In this document: in pieces, positions 24,041-36,914 of the stretch | How the letters are laid out: every line of letters begins with the position of its first letter | How positions within the stretch are numbered: position 1 is the stretch's first letter | From: Solenopsis invicta | Lineage: Eukaryota; Arthropoda; Insecta; Hymenoptera; Formicidae | DNA: 64,000 bases | NCBI RefSeq assembly: GCF_016802725.1 | Contig: NC_052664.1 | Span: 29,591,275 to 29,655,274 of the forward strand | Direction of reading: 5' to 3' | Program-made: the position numbers and the translations under genes | The notes under the pieces: generated by a model | Seen by the model: the letters and a program-made list of their open reading frames with translations, nothing else | Told to the model about the DNA's origin: nothing | Database searches by the model: none

Positions 24041-24760
24041 GGGGGATCACGCTCGTGCGTTATTTGTGTCTCAGGTACTAACCAGTCTGCGATTACGAAG
24101 TGTTACAATATCGCCCAGAAGCCCACCCTTTGTGAGCCGCGCGCGTGAAAGCCGGTCTTTGATTTACTCGTGACGCCGAAGTTATATGGCGACAAGTATG
24201 AATGAGCCATTAAGGCCCGGAAATTTCGTAGTCTGTAAAGACTAGCGTATCCCGATTATTTATCTAAATTGCACGGCGCGACTCGTTGGTTTCGCGCGTA
24301 TTACCATAAACGCGGTGACGCACTTCGTGGAGCCGGCGTGCGTCGGTCACTAAAGCGTCGGTCACTAAAACGTGACGTGTGAAGAACGACAAAAAAAAAA
24401 GGAGAGGAGTAACTTCGCCGAGAGTGACTTAATCTCGTTGTATGCGTAATGTACTCGTTGAGTACTCCTCCGACGGATTTTTCAGATAAATCCGTGACAC
24501 GCCGTGTATTTAATTCTGCCTATCTAGTCGCGCGCGTGTGTGTACATCGCTCTCGAGAGCAACCCGATTTCCATTCAATGGTAAGATGGTGTAAAGATCT
24601 ATTTGGATTCGCCGCCGGAAAAATGGCGAATATAGTGCTGCCAGCACGACGTAATTGTGTTGTCGGTGGCCCGATAAAAATGTTCTCACGGAAGTCACTA
24701 ATCTTATTGATGCGCCATTGTAAATTCCTCGGGAGTTGCGAGAGAAAGAGAGAGATGCAA
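24041..24760. promoter_or_regulatory. CpG-rich intronic island
   Basis: Contains an exact local duplication of GCGTCGGTCACTAAA (24,340-24,370). No gene. Candidate regulatory DNA. Confidence 0.3.
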
Positions 24761-25800
24761 ATCCGTCCGGTATACATATATCTAAAGTCTAAATATACTG
24801 ACGAAGAATATAGAATATTTATACCTAGATAGTCATTATATCCGTATATATTTATACCACTGTCTGAGGCATCGATAGATCGACGATTGTATTTCGGGTC
24901 GAAAATAAATTCTAAACAATCGGAGAATGCCATAAACTGCGCTTATAATAGTTATTAAATATCACACGGCCATTATACCCATAGGACTATGTTTTATTTA
25001 CTTGCATTATTTTTATCATTTACTTACTATAACAGAGTGCAAATATAAATTTACTGCATACTATAAAAGCTGTATATCCTTAATAATGCTGTACTGATGA
25101 GGTTTAATTACCGCAATATATAATAGGAAAGAAAAGAGTAAGGGAAAACGACTCTCTTGCAGGAGTTAAACGTTGTCGCGGCGATTTTATTCAACTCGCA
25201 CTCAAGAATTTCGTTTTATTATTTATAAATCACACGTAATGAAACTTTTAGTTGTAGGTCCAGCGCGCAGCGGCTCCGTATTTGAGGTACGAATAGTTTT
25301 ATTGTCGCGCCTAATGATACTTTCAGTTTTATTACGCGGCACTATCCGAGAACTTTCTAAGCGGATACGTGTAGGTTTCCCGCGGAATAAAATGGCAAGC
25401 AACGCCAATAACTAGAATCGCGAAATAGCCGAGGCAACAATGATTCTTTATGCAAGTACGACTGTCGACTTTCACATTCAAAAATTACGCTTCTGTTTGG
25501 AAGATAACGTTTCACGTGTTTCCTTCGTTAGGAAAACTTTTAATTTAAATAATCATTGCGCACATAGCTAAATTTAATGGTAAATTTAACCATTTCCCCC
25601 GTGTGATTACAATTATTAGCTTCCATTACCGTGCTGCCTTATCTTTATCTCACGATTTGCATTTATACGCCTTCTTGGCTTATACGTCTCTATTGTCTTC
25701 CTCCGAAGCTTTTCCTCTGCGATACATGTTTTATGTCGCGCAGAGTGTAACAAAATAACGCGCTTAACCAGCTCCCCTTCGTATTGTGAAACCCCCATTC
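24761..25800. other. Intron spacer, no gene seen
   Basis: Mixed composition, with GATA-type TTATCT sites clustered at 25,634-25,650. The short frames are not recognisable. Confidence 0.5.
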
Positions 25801-26800
25801 GTAGGAATAGAAATTCATCTTATCGTCGGAGCGCCGAGGCGTGAACCTGCCGCGCCGCGCCGCGTTCTCTCCTTTTCTCTTTCCCCCGATTACACATATG
25901 CGCTTGCATTTCTTTTTTAACCCTCCCGTTTCCCCCTCGTTCGCACTCGCGCAGCCCGCGGTGACAAAAGCGCAGCGATAGCGGACATAAACCGTTATGA
26001 GAACGTGTGGGCGTCAGACTAAATATACCGATGTAAATATTCATCCGCAGATTATATTGAGGGTGAGTCGCGCTCGAAGAAAAATGCGTTAAACGAGCGA
26101 GAAGAGCCAAGTCTCGCGTCGTGACATTTCTGAAAATCCCCGGTCGCATTACGGCGTCGGAGGAGAACGGGAAGGAAGGCCAAACCTCTCGTCGCGAACG
26201 CGACCGAAAAACTTTCCTCCATCGCTTATTATCGTACAATTTGCGATTATAACGCCACCAGTCCCGGTGCGGCTGTCCCGTTTGTTGTGACAATCGCCGC
26301 GGAGTTTACGATCGCGAAAGCTCGACGGCCGATGGTTCAACGAAAAGTCGCAAAATTACACGCCGATACTTATGACGGAGGGCGACGATAAAAATCGCAA
26401 GTAGCGACCATCCTCGTCGCGTTTCTTTTTTCGACGCCTGCGTAAATGCCTCGGCCAAATGCAATGGTATATTTTCTCTCCCGATCTCTCGCGCGGCACG
26501 CCATGTATTTACCGAAGCGTGAAGAATCGCTCTTTGCCATCTTATGGGAGGATGTTGACGGGGGGGGGAGGGTTTCTTCTTTTGTTTGTTTTTGTAAAGA
26601 AATAAGTTCAACCCGACCGTGAATTTACTCTGCGCCACGGATATCGAAAAATAGGTTTAACGCGCGATTTGTGATTGACGCCTCGTTGCGTTCGTTATTG
26701 TTACGATGTACGCCGAGATATTTTACGATCGCGTATTTCACGTTTCACCCGGACGAATGTTTTCCGATGCGAGAGGAGATGAAAGAGGAAAATTGCGGGC
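25801..26800. promoter_or_regulatory. CpG-rich intronic island
   Basis: GC/CpG-rich block with no recognisable protein in any frame and a G9 run near 26,560. Candidate enhancer by composition. Confidence 0.3.
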
Positions 26801-29800
26801 GGAAGCATTTAAAAAGCCCAAGTAGCCAGTGACATTAAATGACATTAGAAACGTCATTAAGGCGTTATCATCTTGCTTCTTGAGAGAAAAGATACGAGAA
26901 ATAGACGAACTCGTAAAAGCATCATCTTTTTTTTTTATATTCGCGATCGTATTTACGGATCATATCGCGTATTTTTGAACATTTGCTTTAAAAATGTGAT
27001 TATGCTACGAGTATTTTAGTGAAAAGTAAATTATTGATCGGCACATTCGATTTTATTTGGAAGAGCTTTCGTCGCGGCTTGTTTCAATTGTCTGTTTAAA
27101 GATCAAACTGAATACGAGGAATCTACGTTAACATCCTGATGCCAGATGACGAAATTTCTTACGAGGACAGTGAACTTTTTGTGAAGTACAGTATAAACTA
27201 AGCTGAAAGTACATCTCAAATTTAAAATGTTTATATTCATTTAAGGTTATTCCACTAATTCTAGATAACGTACTATAAATAATAAAATAAGTTTGAATTG
27301 AAATATAAAAAAAAGGAGCTCACTTTTGCCATTTAAAAGTCGCACATTGCATACGTAAAATCGTCGATTAAAAAATTTAATGGAATTATCTTTCGATTAA
27401 ATTTCAATTTATATCTAATAACAATGTTGAACGTTCGTAATTTCTTTATTCGCTGCTTATGATTGAAGAAGTGAATTTAGTATTTGCTGGAAACTTTTTT
27501 TAAAGATATATAAGGAATGCCTAATTCTGGCTTGCTTTATGAAATATCATAACGGTGATAAATCAATAGATAACCGATAACCCTATTGGCTTGTCTTGTG
27601 TATTTACTTATCATACTACCATGTGACTGACATGTTTGTCAGTACAATTTTATGATTGCAACGTAACTTTGTTGCGAAGAAGTTCATCATGTGATTGATG
27701 AATATCATGTAACAGTTATGTGACCGATAATGTAATACGCGTATACATATGTCTCTCTGCAAGTAATCGGTAGACGCAATCGTGATATAAACTAATAAAT
27801 TACATATATTCATAGAGAATTTCTTTTTATAAATTTATATTATTGTTATAGTTGGACCAAATTTTACTTTGAATTAATATTTCTTTAATAACGCTTATTT
27901 AGATAAATTTTTAAGATTTGTAGATTTCGTCGTTTTCACAGTACAAATATGTTATAAAATAAAAAACCAAGTTTCATCATAAATATTTCAAAAATAAGAA
28001 AAATTTATACGGACATTGATACAATGCAACATTATAAACCCTTTGTCGAATTCGATTTTGAAATATTTGTTTCTATTTTATTTTATTTTCATATGCGCCA
28101 ATAATATTGATAAAATGTTACAATTTGATATAACGCGACAATGTGCAGAAATTTGGTTGGCCCGGTTAATTCCCTTCGTCACGGCGAACTTTAGCGCCCC
28201 GACACCAGATGACGAAATTCTCTCGTGCGTAGCACGTGCGGTTAAAACGAAGTCACAAAACAAACCCAGAAGTCGTGCAGGACCGTCTGGAGGCAGCAGG
28301 CCTCCTCGTTTATCGGCGCGCTACTCGACGACGGAAGGACGTCCGCATTACGAGTAAATATTTGAAGATCTTGACTCGTAACGCCGGAGATCCTCTCCTC
28401 ATAAAAACCGCGGGATGTAGGATCAACGTGTGCGTTCCACGGCGGTCTCCGCCAAATTGCGAGCGTGTCTATTCTCGCTGCAAGAAAGTCGGATGTACTC
28501 TGTGACGTATTGTTCTCTCGCTCTCTTACTACTCGAGAGGCAAACAGCATCACATCCGCCATTTATTTTATTATTAAAATATATTCCAAAGAAATATCCA
28601 TTCCAAAATTCCAAAGAAACGACGACATATAACACCCGTCTGTTATACAAGAACTGAGAAAATAATAAATGATCAAAGATTGACGCTGAAGTTGAAGAAA
28701 ACTTGGTAAAAAAAAAATGCGTGTAAAATGAATAGCGTGGAAAATAAATAACAGATTAAAAAACATATAATTGTTTATGTTTTTTTTTTCTACAGCTATT
28801 AGTGCTCCGAAGATTTAAAGAGAACGTAAATTGTATATCAAAATTGCAAGTTGCGAAACACCCTGTATAGAGCATAGAGAAAAGCTATTTACCGATATGA
28901 CGCATGAGAGATCTTCGACGGGCCGTGAAAGAGTTGAGGCGATAGATAATATTCGACACAGCAAGACCGTCCTAAGTTATGACCGATACGGAAAATAAGG
29001 TCTCGATCCCGGGGGACCTGCGCGGTAACGTATCGCCGACTTCTCGGAATCTCGCGAGGCATTATGTTATATGGGTATAAATAACCGAACAGGAGCAATA
29101 ATACGTAATAATATATCAGTCCGGATTTTAGTGCTGTAGCTAGGTCGGTCGGCCCAGCGGTCGTAATTCATCGCGCAACCCGCGGCTCACCCTATATCTA
29201 TATATATAAATGTACGTATAACTTGGCGTATACCGACGACGACGACGACGACGACCAGGAGAGTTCACGTGAGTTTTGCGGAAAGACCTTCGATCGGCAT
29301 GCTCGATAAAAATTGAAAAAGTCGATCGATACTTTCCTCCCTGTCATGAGTTCGAAAGTATTGCGGTGCACGAGATAAATCATAGACTGCCGTTCGTAAA
29401 CCGTATTATACATCATAGAATTTCATCTGTGAGAGAAAACTTGTATTTTATTATTGTTAAAACTATAAAACTGAAATAATTTTATAGTAAGAAGAGTGTT
29501 AGCTCCATTAAATGCTGCTTTCGGTCGATAAAAGGCATTTGCGTAATTGCACGCATTTGTAAATTATTGGAAGAATCTGCGTAAGAACGAAATCAAGTCT
29601 AGACTCCAAAGCAACCCCCGCGATGCCCCGAAGTAGGGTCGGAAGTTAAGTTAAGTTAGGTTCGGTTACACGAGAGGGTTGGGGCGGCAGATTTCATCAT
29701 AATAATTTTCCAGACCATTAAGTCGGAGGGGGTGAACACGATCTGCTTTTGCATAAGGAACTAAACAATCTTACCAGACCGAAGGGGTGAGTCGCGCTTC

Positions 29801-30420
29801 TGCTCTTGCCCTTCTGGCTCTGTGAAATCTAACACTGGAGCGCGTGTTTATACGATCACGAGATGCCGAAACGTCGTTTAAACGACTGCATTTTTTCACA
29901 GATAAATTATCTTCCGAGAGATACATAAAGTGCTCGTACAATCGTATTTGACAGACATCTTTTATTCAACTAAATAAAAAAAAAGGATCATTAATTTGCA
30001 TGCTAGTACAAATTGAATCTCATGTCTATCTAGTCAGAGATAGAAAAATTGTCTTACTTATTGTGTTTGAACTTTTTATTGTATTTTGTTATTTATCAAG
30101 AGTTCAGTATACAGAGGTCCCAATATACATATTATAAATTTTCACTCAGATTTTTTAAGAAACAAGATAACTTCAAACTGAATCTGCCGATCAATCCAAA
30201 ATTGTAGTGACTAGACAAATTATCTATTTTGAAAAACGCAGTGTCATCCATCTGCCATCATTTTTTTTCTGTCTAATGACTAGGCAATTACGTACAAAAA
30301 CTGATTATGAATATGTAGTCGGTAACTAACCAATGACAAGTTAGAAAAATGAATCCAATCTAATTATAGCCACTAGATTCTGAATCAGATCGACTCTGAA
30401 TCAGATTCATTTTTATTCGG
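26801..30420. other. AT-rich intron spacer with minor GC patches
   Basis: No gene is seen. An ACACCCTGTAT end near 28,858-28,868 resembles termini of insect repeats. A CGA triplet run lies at 29,233-29,253. TTAAGTTAAGTTAGGTT at about 29,648-29,664 resembles degenerate TTAGG-type repeats common in insect genomes. An imperfect inverted ATTCTGAATCAGAT/TGAATCAGATTC pair lies at 30,375-30,410. Confidence 0.45.
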
Positions 30421-31008
30421 GACAATCTTCGTCTCGCCTATCGGTTTATACTAGCGCGTGTTTTGCGTATCCAACACATCGAGAGATTCCTGCGGCACTC
30501 GGCCGAAAGTCACCCGGTATTCTCGGGTTGCGCGATATCTTTCAATATTTACCAACCGTAAGCGTGCCGGGACTGGCGTTGCAAGCATTAATATTACATT
30601 ATATCAATAAGGGTTTGAAAAATCAGGGGTGCCGCGGCAAACAGATAGGCGTCGTTGAGGCTTCGCGTTACTCCGCAAACACTCGACTCCCCTTCCCTTT
30701 CAATCTTCCTCCTTCACTATGTTTTTCACCTTCGGGCTAAAAGATATTACACGACCGACGCGACGTCGAAAGTAATATCTTCCTCCGCGCACGCGTAATC
30801 GAAACACAGTGTCGTGTTGAAATAATAGTAAATAGTTCTTTATTACGTTTCTATATGTTGTATCAACGAATATACGCGATGCAATCAGCATTGTAACGTC
30901 GATATGAACGTGGCTCGTGTGTTTATTGCTCGAAACATGCCAGATGCGCTTTAGAGCGAGCTACGAGGAGAAGTAAGGCGAAAGAGGAGCAAGAAGGAAA
31001 TCGTAACG

Positions 31009-31070
31009 AATTCCATTTATAAAAGTGCAATTCGGGGATATAGTCGCGCGCGCGATAGTGACGCGATCGA
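31009..31070. repeat. Direct repeat module, copy 1 (TATAAAAGTGCA)
   Basis: ATTCCATTTATAAAAGTGCA is followed by GGATATAGTCG and ATAGTGA. The same order recurs exactly 740 bases to the right. Confidence 0.75.
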
Positions 31071-31114
31071 TGTCACCGGTAGTAGCAGAGAGAAGACACG
31101 CGGTACTTTCGGTA

Positions 31115-31168
31115 TAGATTTATTTTACAGGAGACACTGCAGCGCGACAGAATCGTAAAATAAATCTA
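31115..31168. repeat. Inverted repeat, perfect 14-bp stem
   Basis: TAGATTTATTTTAC and GTAAAATAAATCTA are exact reverse complements separated by 26 bases. Confidence 0.85.
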
Positions 31169-31748
31169 AATAAATTTTTACTAGCGGCACGCTGCACACT
31201 CGATTACGAATGGAGATTATAATCAGTTTTCGAAATTATTCATTTGAAGGAAAGCTACCAAGTAAGATCTAGCAATTCTCGATATATATATATATATATA
31301 ATAAATTATTGACGTATTAATGATAAATACAGATGGATCGCGTAACGTTTCCATGAGACCCTCGCTACATTTCATTTCGGAACAATGAAAATTAAATAAT
31401 GATAAAATATTCGGCGCGAGGTTTACACGAGTTAGAAATTGTAATAATAAAATTATTATGTACACACGGACATCCAGGGTCGGCTCGTATCGGCGTTATT
31501 TCATTGTGTTTCTGATTTAATTCTTCCGAGCCTAATTCCTTTCAATTTATTTCAATAAGAAATTTTTCTCGTGGTCTCGATCATTATCTATTTTTTTCTC
31601 CCTCAGAAAGAGTACCGGCGAATGGTGGAATGCAAATTCTCGCATTGCACGCGTCACTGCGCTTTTCACGTGGAAGGTCGAGACGTTTTCAGGGCGAAAT
31701 AGTCTTTCCTCCCCCTTCCCTCTGGCGGGCAGAAAGATATCCGCGGTG

Positions 31749-31809
31749 GATTCTATTTATAAAAGTGCATTTCAGACGGATAGTCGAGCATACAATAGTG
31801 ATCAGCATA
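31749..31809. repeat. Direct repeat module, copy 2 (TATAAAAGTGCA)
   Basis: ATTCTATTTATAAAAGTGCA is followed by GGATAGTCG and ATAGTGA. It aligns with copy 1 over about 60 bases with few gaps. It could be a duplicated promoter-like or enhancer module, or a fragment of a repeat. Confidence 0.75.
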
Positions 31810-32120
31810 GAGGCTCCGCAGACACGAAAGCGTAGTCCATTCCGGTAGCGATAGCGTGGTGTGGTGCGTCGTTGTGTGACGCGCCGCTGGGCGGAGGGGT
31901 GCGCAGAGGGTAGCCGATAAATCTGAGAGCTGCAGTGCTCCACGAGCGCGTAGATCACGGGGACGTACTCGCCTCTTTTATTTTCATTTCGCGTCTCGAA
32001 AACCGCCGAAACGAAAATAGCACGAGATGAGGCCCCGAGAGTTGCGCGTGAAACACGCGCGCGCATATACAGGGTGAACCTAAAGCCATCGTCTTTCCAT
32101 TCGTGACGACAAACTCGTCG

Positions 32121-33172
32121 TTGTACGCGCAGAAAGAGGAAACTCCTCTAGCGAAAATCTGTTGTCGTAGAATTGAATTGCGAGAGGTGTTTATTTATTT
32201 TAAAGATCGGGAACATTTTTTGACAAAAATTCAACTTTGACGGTATAATCGGAGGAAAGTGTCTGGTTGTTAAAATAATTTTATAACGATCAAAATTTAA
32301 TACACGATTTTTTTTAATTTAACAAACTACGAACGTTGCTCACTGTTTAAATTCAATTTCATAAATTTCCAAAAACTCGTTAAGAGATCGGCCGTGTGAA
32401 GTGCTTCGCGACACCATGTACGTTCATATAGACGAAGTCAGCATTTTACCCCTCCCGTTCGCACCGCACGAGTTTCTTTTGTTTTTTTCCACCTGTCACC
32501 TTCGTGACCACTTCGTCATCCAAGCCCCGTGTACTTATATCTCGTACTTTTAATAAATCGTACGCGACCGTCTTTCCGGGCGTTCTTTCAAACGACGGCG
32601 ACGACCGCGGACCTTGCGCTAATTGGCGCCTGACCTTCGGCGCCGCATCTCTCCCAACGAGTAGAACAGCTGAGAATTATCTCGTTCTGCGACACTGATC
32701 GCTAAGAAGCTCTTGGATTTTTTGTTTTCGACGTATAACTTTCTCGACAGTAACCTTTTCACCCTGTCCTCCTTTATATTCGTCTTTATATCGAAGATCG
32801 CGCGTTTAAATCTTTTTTTTTTTTTGTTACAAGAAACAATAAAATGTAAAAAAGATGATATTCGCGTAAATTAATAAACGTAAAAGCAGGAACTTTATCT
32901 CAAAAGCAGACCTCGATGTGTAATGAACAATGAACAATAATAACATTGTGAGAATTGCACATTAGAGAGATATCAATTGCACCGGCTGTAACGTGCCGGG
33001 CGAAAATCGATGAAAACGTAACACGATAGTTTTCGGCATATCCGAGAACGCCTGAAACACGTGGGGAGCAAACATCTTAAGAGTCCATCAACATTTTGGA
33101 TGTAAATAAAAGATACTCTCGCTCCTCGTCTCCACCCATCATCTCCTTCTCTCTTTCTCTTTTCTTCTCTTC

Positions 33173-33227
<55 letters not shown>

Positions 33228-34600
33228 GCTCGTCTATTTTTCTTACTTTCGCTGGCGCGTGCTGTAGTGCAGACGAGGTTCATTCGGCTAGGAGAACCTC
33301 TCTCTCATAGCACTCTATACTTCCCATGGGGAATGACTGGAAGCGCCAGGCCTCCATAACGCGCCGTCGTCGTTGCCGCCAGTTGGTTGTCGTATCGAGA
33401 GAACGCCAGATACTAAAGCGTAGGCGGAATCGACATAGTGACGAATAAACGTGATCTTTAAGGTATCGATTGTAAGAATTACTAAATGTCCCCGTGTAAT
33501 TCTATCTACGATATGCAAAATTGTCGATATGACAGTCAGTCGAAGGTAAATTACATATACAAGATATACGTTTGACTGGAATATTCCTTATTAAAAATCT
33601 CATTAAAAACCCAACCTGTTCTTCCTTTAAAAATAAAGAATTCTTCAAGATCTTTAAATTATTTAATATTCGTAAAAAACAACTAACAAAAAATTTAAAT
33701 CTTGTAATAAATGCAGATTTGAGCTAATAAAAGTTAATAAAATAGGTGACATTGCATGAGAGAAAGAGAAATAGGAAGGGGAAAGGAACATATAGATGAT
33801 ATAGAAATTATATATAAATAATAATAAACATATAAATTTTCTATTTATCGGTAAAGAGAGAAATGAAATCTCTAATGCACCGATATACACTCTATAAGTT
33901 GATACGGTCAACGATAAGATTAAATATTTTCGCATTTATTATGTAGAATTGTTAAGTTCTTATCAGTATGAATACGTAATTTGTCATATTTGCAATGTAT
34001 GCAATGTAGTTTGAAAATATGCATTGTTCCGTTTGCGCAAGTAGAGCACAACAAATATTTGCGAGTCGCTTAAAAAGCGGCGCATTGAATATTCTACAAC
34101 CGACATGGCCATGAAAAAAAGAAACATTCGCAATCGGTGCTAATAATTAAGTAATTCGTATGCACATTTCGATAACACACATATTAATATATCTTTTGCA
34201 CTTAAGATAACAAACAACAAGCATCGCTTAAATTACTTGTCACAAATAAGAAAGAGAGAGAGAGTGAGAAAAAAAAATGATAATCCATATTATACATACA
34301 ATGTCCATTATCGATCGGATAAATTGCTCTTGTAAAAATACTTGATTTTATTACCTTGAGACAGGTAATAAAATGGAACATAAATATTTTTTCTTTGCGT
34401 ATGATATCCTTTGGAGAGTGTCATTAACCCGATCACCTTCGTTCGATGTCTATAAATTCGTTCATTTACTTTCAAATATACTGACACGAAATATAGGATA
34501 GCAGTCAAGATTCCGACGTGTTTAACGCTCGTATCAATAGACTCGAGCGTGAGCTTCAAGTACATACGGGCGTTGTGCTCTTTCTCCTTTTTTTTTTCTT
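32121..34600. other. Mixed intron spacer
   Basis: A GC patch at 32,480-32,700 lies in otherwise AT-rich DNA. A long CT microsatellite lies at 33,176-33,226. No gene is seen. Confidence 0.5.
33176..33226. repeat. (CT)n microsatellite
   Basis: About 25 CT units. Confidence 0.97.
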
Positions 34601-34619
34601 CATTTTAATGATACGTTCG

Positions 34620-34960
34620 CCAAGCATAAGCGACGCTACCGAGAGGACCGTCGATCACCCGGACGTGACAGTTGCAGCTAAGCCCAAAGCACGAGACGAC
34701 GAGCCGTGGCTAATTGCCACGCGTAACAAAAAGCTCCGTTTCGCTTTCGCCTTCGCTCCCCGGTCCGAGGTCCTCTCTCTCTCTCTCTCTCTCTCTCTTT
34801 TCTCTCGCGAACCCTGATGTATCTCTTTCGCTCCGGACACTCGCGCGAGCCGCCACTCTACCACGCGCTAGACGACGAGCGTACGCACGCGCGTGCAAGC
34901 GGATCGCGCGGACACACGCCGAGCCGTTGTCCGCGTATTTTCATCAGCGCGCTCGCTAAA
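34620..34960. promoter_or_regulatory. CpG-rich patch with CT tract
   Basis: GC-rich block containing (CT)n at 34,772-34,798. No gene. Candidate regulatory DNA. Confidence 0.25.
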
Positions 34961-36420
34961 GAATCTGTTTGTCGTTTACATTACGTTCCGATCTTTAACC
35001 CTGCTAAAAGTTACTGAAGTATTTTCGATAACTAAAAATACAATAGTCGGCCGGAAAAAGCAGCAGCAGCGTGCGACGCGAGATACTTGACGTCTGCAGA
35101 GTCAATTTGATAAATACAATAGGTATATTCTTGAATGAATTTAATGATAGAGTAATAATTGAACAATCCTCTATTCATCATGCAAGAGTTCGTAATTTGA
35201 TTGATAATGAGTGCAATCGATTTTTCATGCGACCCGATTGTGTCTGGAACTGCTCCCAGATAAAACAAGCGTTCGATTTGTATTTTCTAAAAGTAGGATC
35301 AGCAGCGAATAGTCGACACCTGCAGATCTTACAAGCGTTAAACAAATTTTGCTGACACTGAACCAATGTCCTCGGGTGCGATCGTTAAAGTTAAAGCAGC
35401 GGATTATCTTTCCACGATGGAACGATATCGCGCGAAGGTATCAGAACATTTTTTTTTCCACTTTATGGCTATCTAATAAAATAAGAAATGGCCCATAAAA
35501 AAATAAAAGCGCAGCACGTATGTATCAAGTGCATATATCTGTACTGAGTTGCGTCGCTGTTATGCGGGCTTCAATATTAAATTCAGATATAAGTGCTACT
35601 GCAGTTATGTGTGTGTGTGTGTGTAGATATATCTTGAAGAGTCTAAAGTACTCATTCGCCGATAATCGAGAACAATTTGTAAAATGCTGGACGATATCAA
35701 TCGCCGCAACGCATGCACCCTCGTTACACGCGATTAATCTACGTGCGAGATCAAAGTGCGCTGCTAAATTTTAAAAATATTCAAAACCATCGGTTTTTTT
35801 TTATCACGGACACGCACTTTCAGTCGTATCGCGCAGTGGCGGCACGCAAGCGACCGCATCTGTCGTACCCGCGTATAATAAACACGTGCGCGCGCGGAAA
35901 GTATGTTGGCCCGATCTTTACGCGCGTGTAAATCTAATTCCCTTGACACCAATAACAGTAGGACGAATCCCATCGCGTGGCGGAATGACATTTCTACGTT
36001 ACACGCACGTAACGCGGAGATGATTCTTTCGCCGTCGTACAAAGGAAAATATTTAACGGTGACGGAATATTTGTTTCATCAAACGTTATTTTTGCATAAT
36101 GAATTCAGTGTTGTTTTTTTGTGCAGATTCTTACCTACCCTTAGAGAAAAATTCATAATAATTGTAACCATAAATGTGTCAACTATACAAGTTTTATATT
36201 TAGAACTAATGCACATAGTTCTATACCATTTTATAGTTATTAAAATTGAAATGTTAAATAAAATCATTTGTGTTATCACGGCAATATTTGTGCAACTATT
36301 AATTTATAATAAAATAGCACTTCAACTAAAATTAGATAATTATATAAATTTCATACAAATAAGTTATAGCAATTACATTCTTCCAGTTTAGATACGGCCA
36401 GTTGAATGATTGGAACAGAA
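34961..36420. other. AT-rich intron spacer
   Basis: A GT run lies at 35,609-35,623. Frames to 162 codons (35,903-36,391, plus strand) are Ile/Leu/Tyr-rich because of AT bias and match nothing I know. A small TAGAACTA/TAGTTCTA hairpin lies near 36,200-36,224. Confidence 0.5.
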
Positions 36421-36426
36421 TAACTT

Positions 36427-36500
36427 TGATAACAGTTGAGTAGTAAGACTGTTAATGCAGAAATGATAACGAAGACTTTTGAGTTCGATTCTCATTGTCA
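36427..36500 (+). ncRNA. tRNA-like relic (SINE head or dead tRNA)
   Basis: This 74-base stretch has an A-box-like GTTGAGTAGTAAG, a B-box-like GAGTTCGATTCT at tRNA spacing and a T-arm with four of five pairs. The acceptor arms TGATAAC and ATTGTCA pair at six of seven positions. The D and anticodon arms do not fold convincingly, so a functional tRNA is unlikely. Confidence 0.35.
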
Positions 36501-36726
36501 GTCGGTTTAATTTTTTCGTCATCTAAATTTATATTTATATTTTTTACAGTTTATTTAATAATTTACTACAAATGATTATTTTTTTTTAGTTCATATTGCT
36601 TATTGTTTTCATTAAATTTTATAATATATAGTTGAGGTGCTATTTGTTTACAAATTTATAGTTGCTGCGATTTTATTTTTTATTGTGTGCCTACTATCTA
36701 TGTGTGTGCGTATTTTTATATGTAGT

Positions 36727-36762
36727 TAAAGATATTTCATATAAAAGTGCGAAATATCTTTA
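36727..36762. repeat. Hairpin with perfect 12-bp stem
   Basis: TAAAGATATTTC and GAAATATCTTTA around a 12-base loop, directly abutting the MITE at 36,763. Confidence 0.7.
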
Positions 36763-36914
36763 TTTACACTCTCTAAATCAGAATCAGTGCATTATTTACT
36801 GAAAGACGGTGAACAGTCTGATTTCAGTGTTATAACTATATCAGTCAATAGACACAGTCTTTCAGTGATAAGAGACTGATTCTGATCAGTGAGATTTCAC
36901 TGTTATTAGTGTAG
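36763..36914. mobile_element. Hairpin MITE, about 150 bp
   Basis: The left half (TTTACACTCT...CAGAATCAGTG...ACTGAAAGAC) matches the reverse complement of the right half (TTCTACACTA...CAGAATCAGT...ACTGAAAGAC). The centre, GATTTCAGTGTTATAAC with its inverse, is also palindromic. No coding capacity. A partial relative lies at 23,276-23,365. Confidence 0.65.

Larger units (their letters stand above)
30421..32120. promoter_or_regulatory. Mixed CpG-rich region with duplicated TATA-like module
   Basis: Moderate to high GC patches. The region includes two copies of a module centred on TTTATAAAAGTGCA (31,009-31,070 and 31,749-31,809) and a 14-bp-stem hairpin at 31,115-31,168. ACAGGGTGAACC near 32,069 resembles a repeat terminus. 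No gene is recognisable. Confidence 0.35.

Noticed and set aside
27138..28213. Shared CCAGATGACGAAATT at about 27,142 and 28,206
   Set aside because: A 15-base match between two points is expected by chance about once or twice in a window this size; flanks do not align.
29590..29700. Possible 5S rRNA or telomeric repeat fragment
   Set aside because: Only a short TTAAGTTAAGTTAGGTT stretch is present; there is no 5S internal promoter and no tandem TTAGG array.
35903..36391. 162-codon hydrophobic plus-strand frame
   Set aside because: It looks membrane-like only because AT-rich codons give Ile/Leu/Phe; no family match and no splice or regulatory context.
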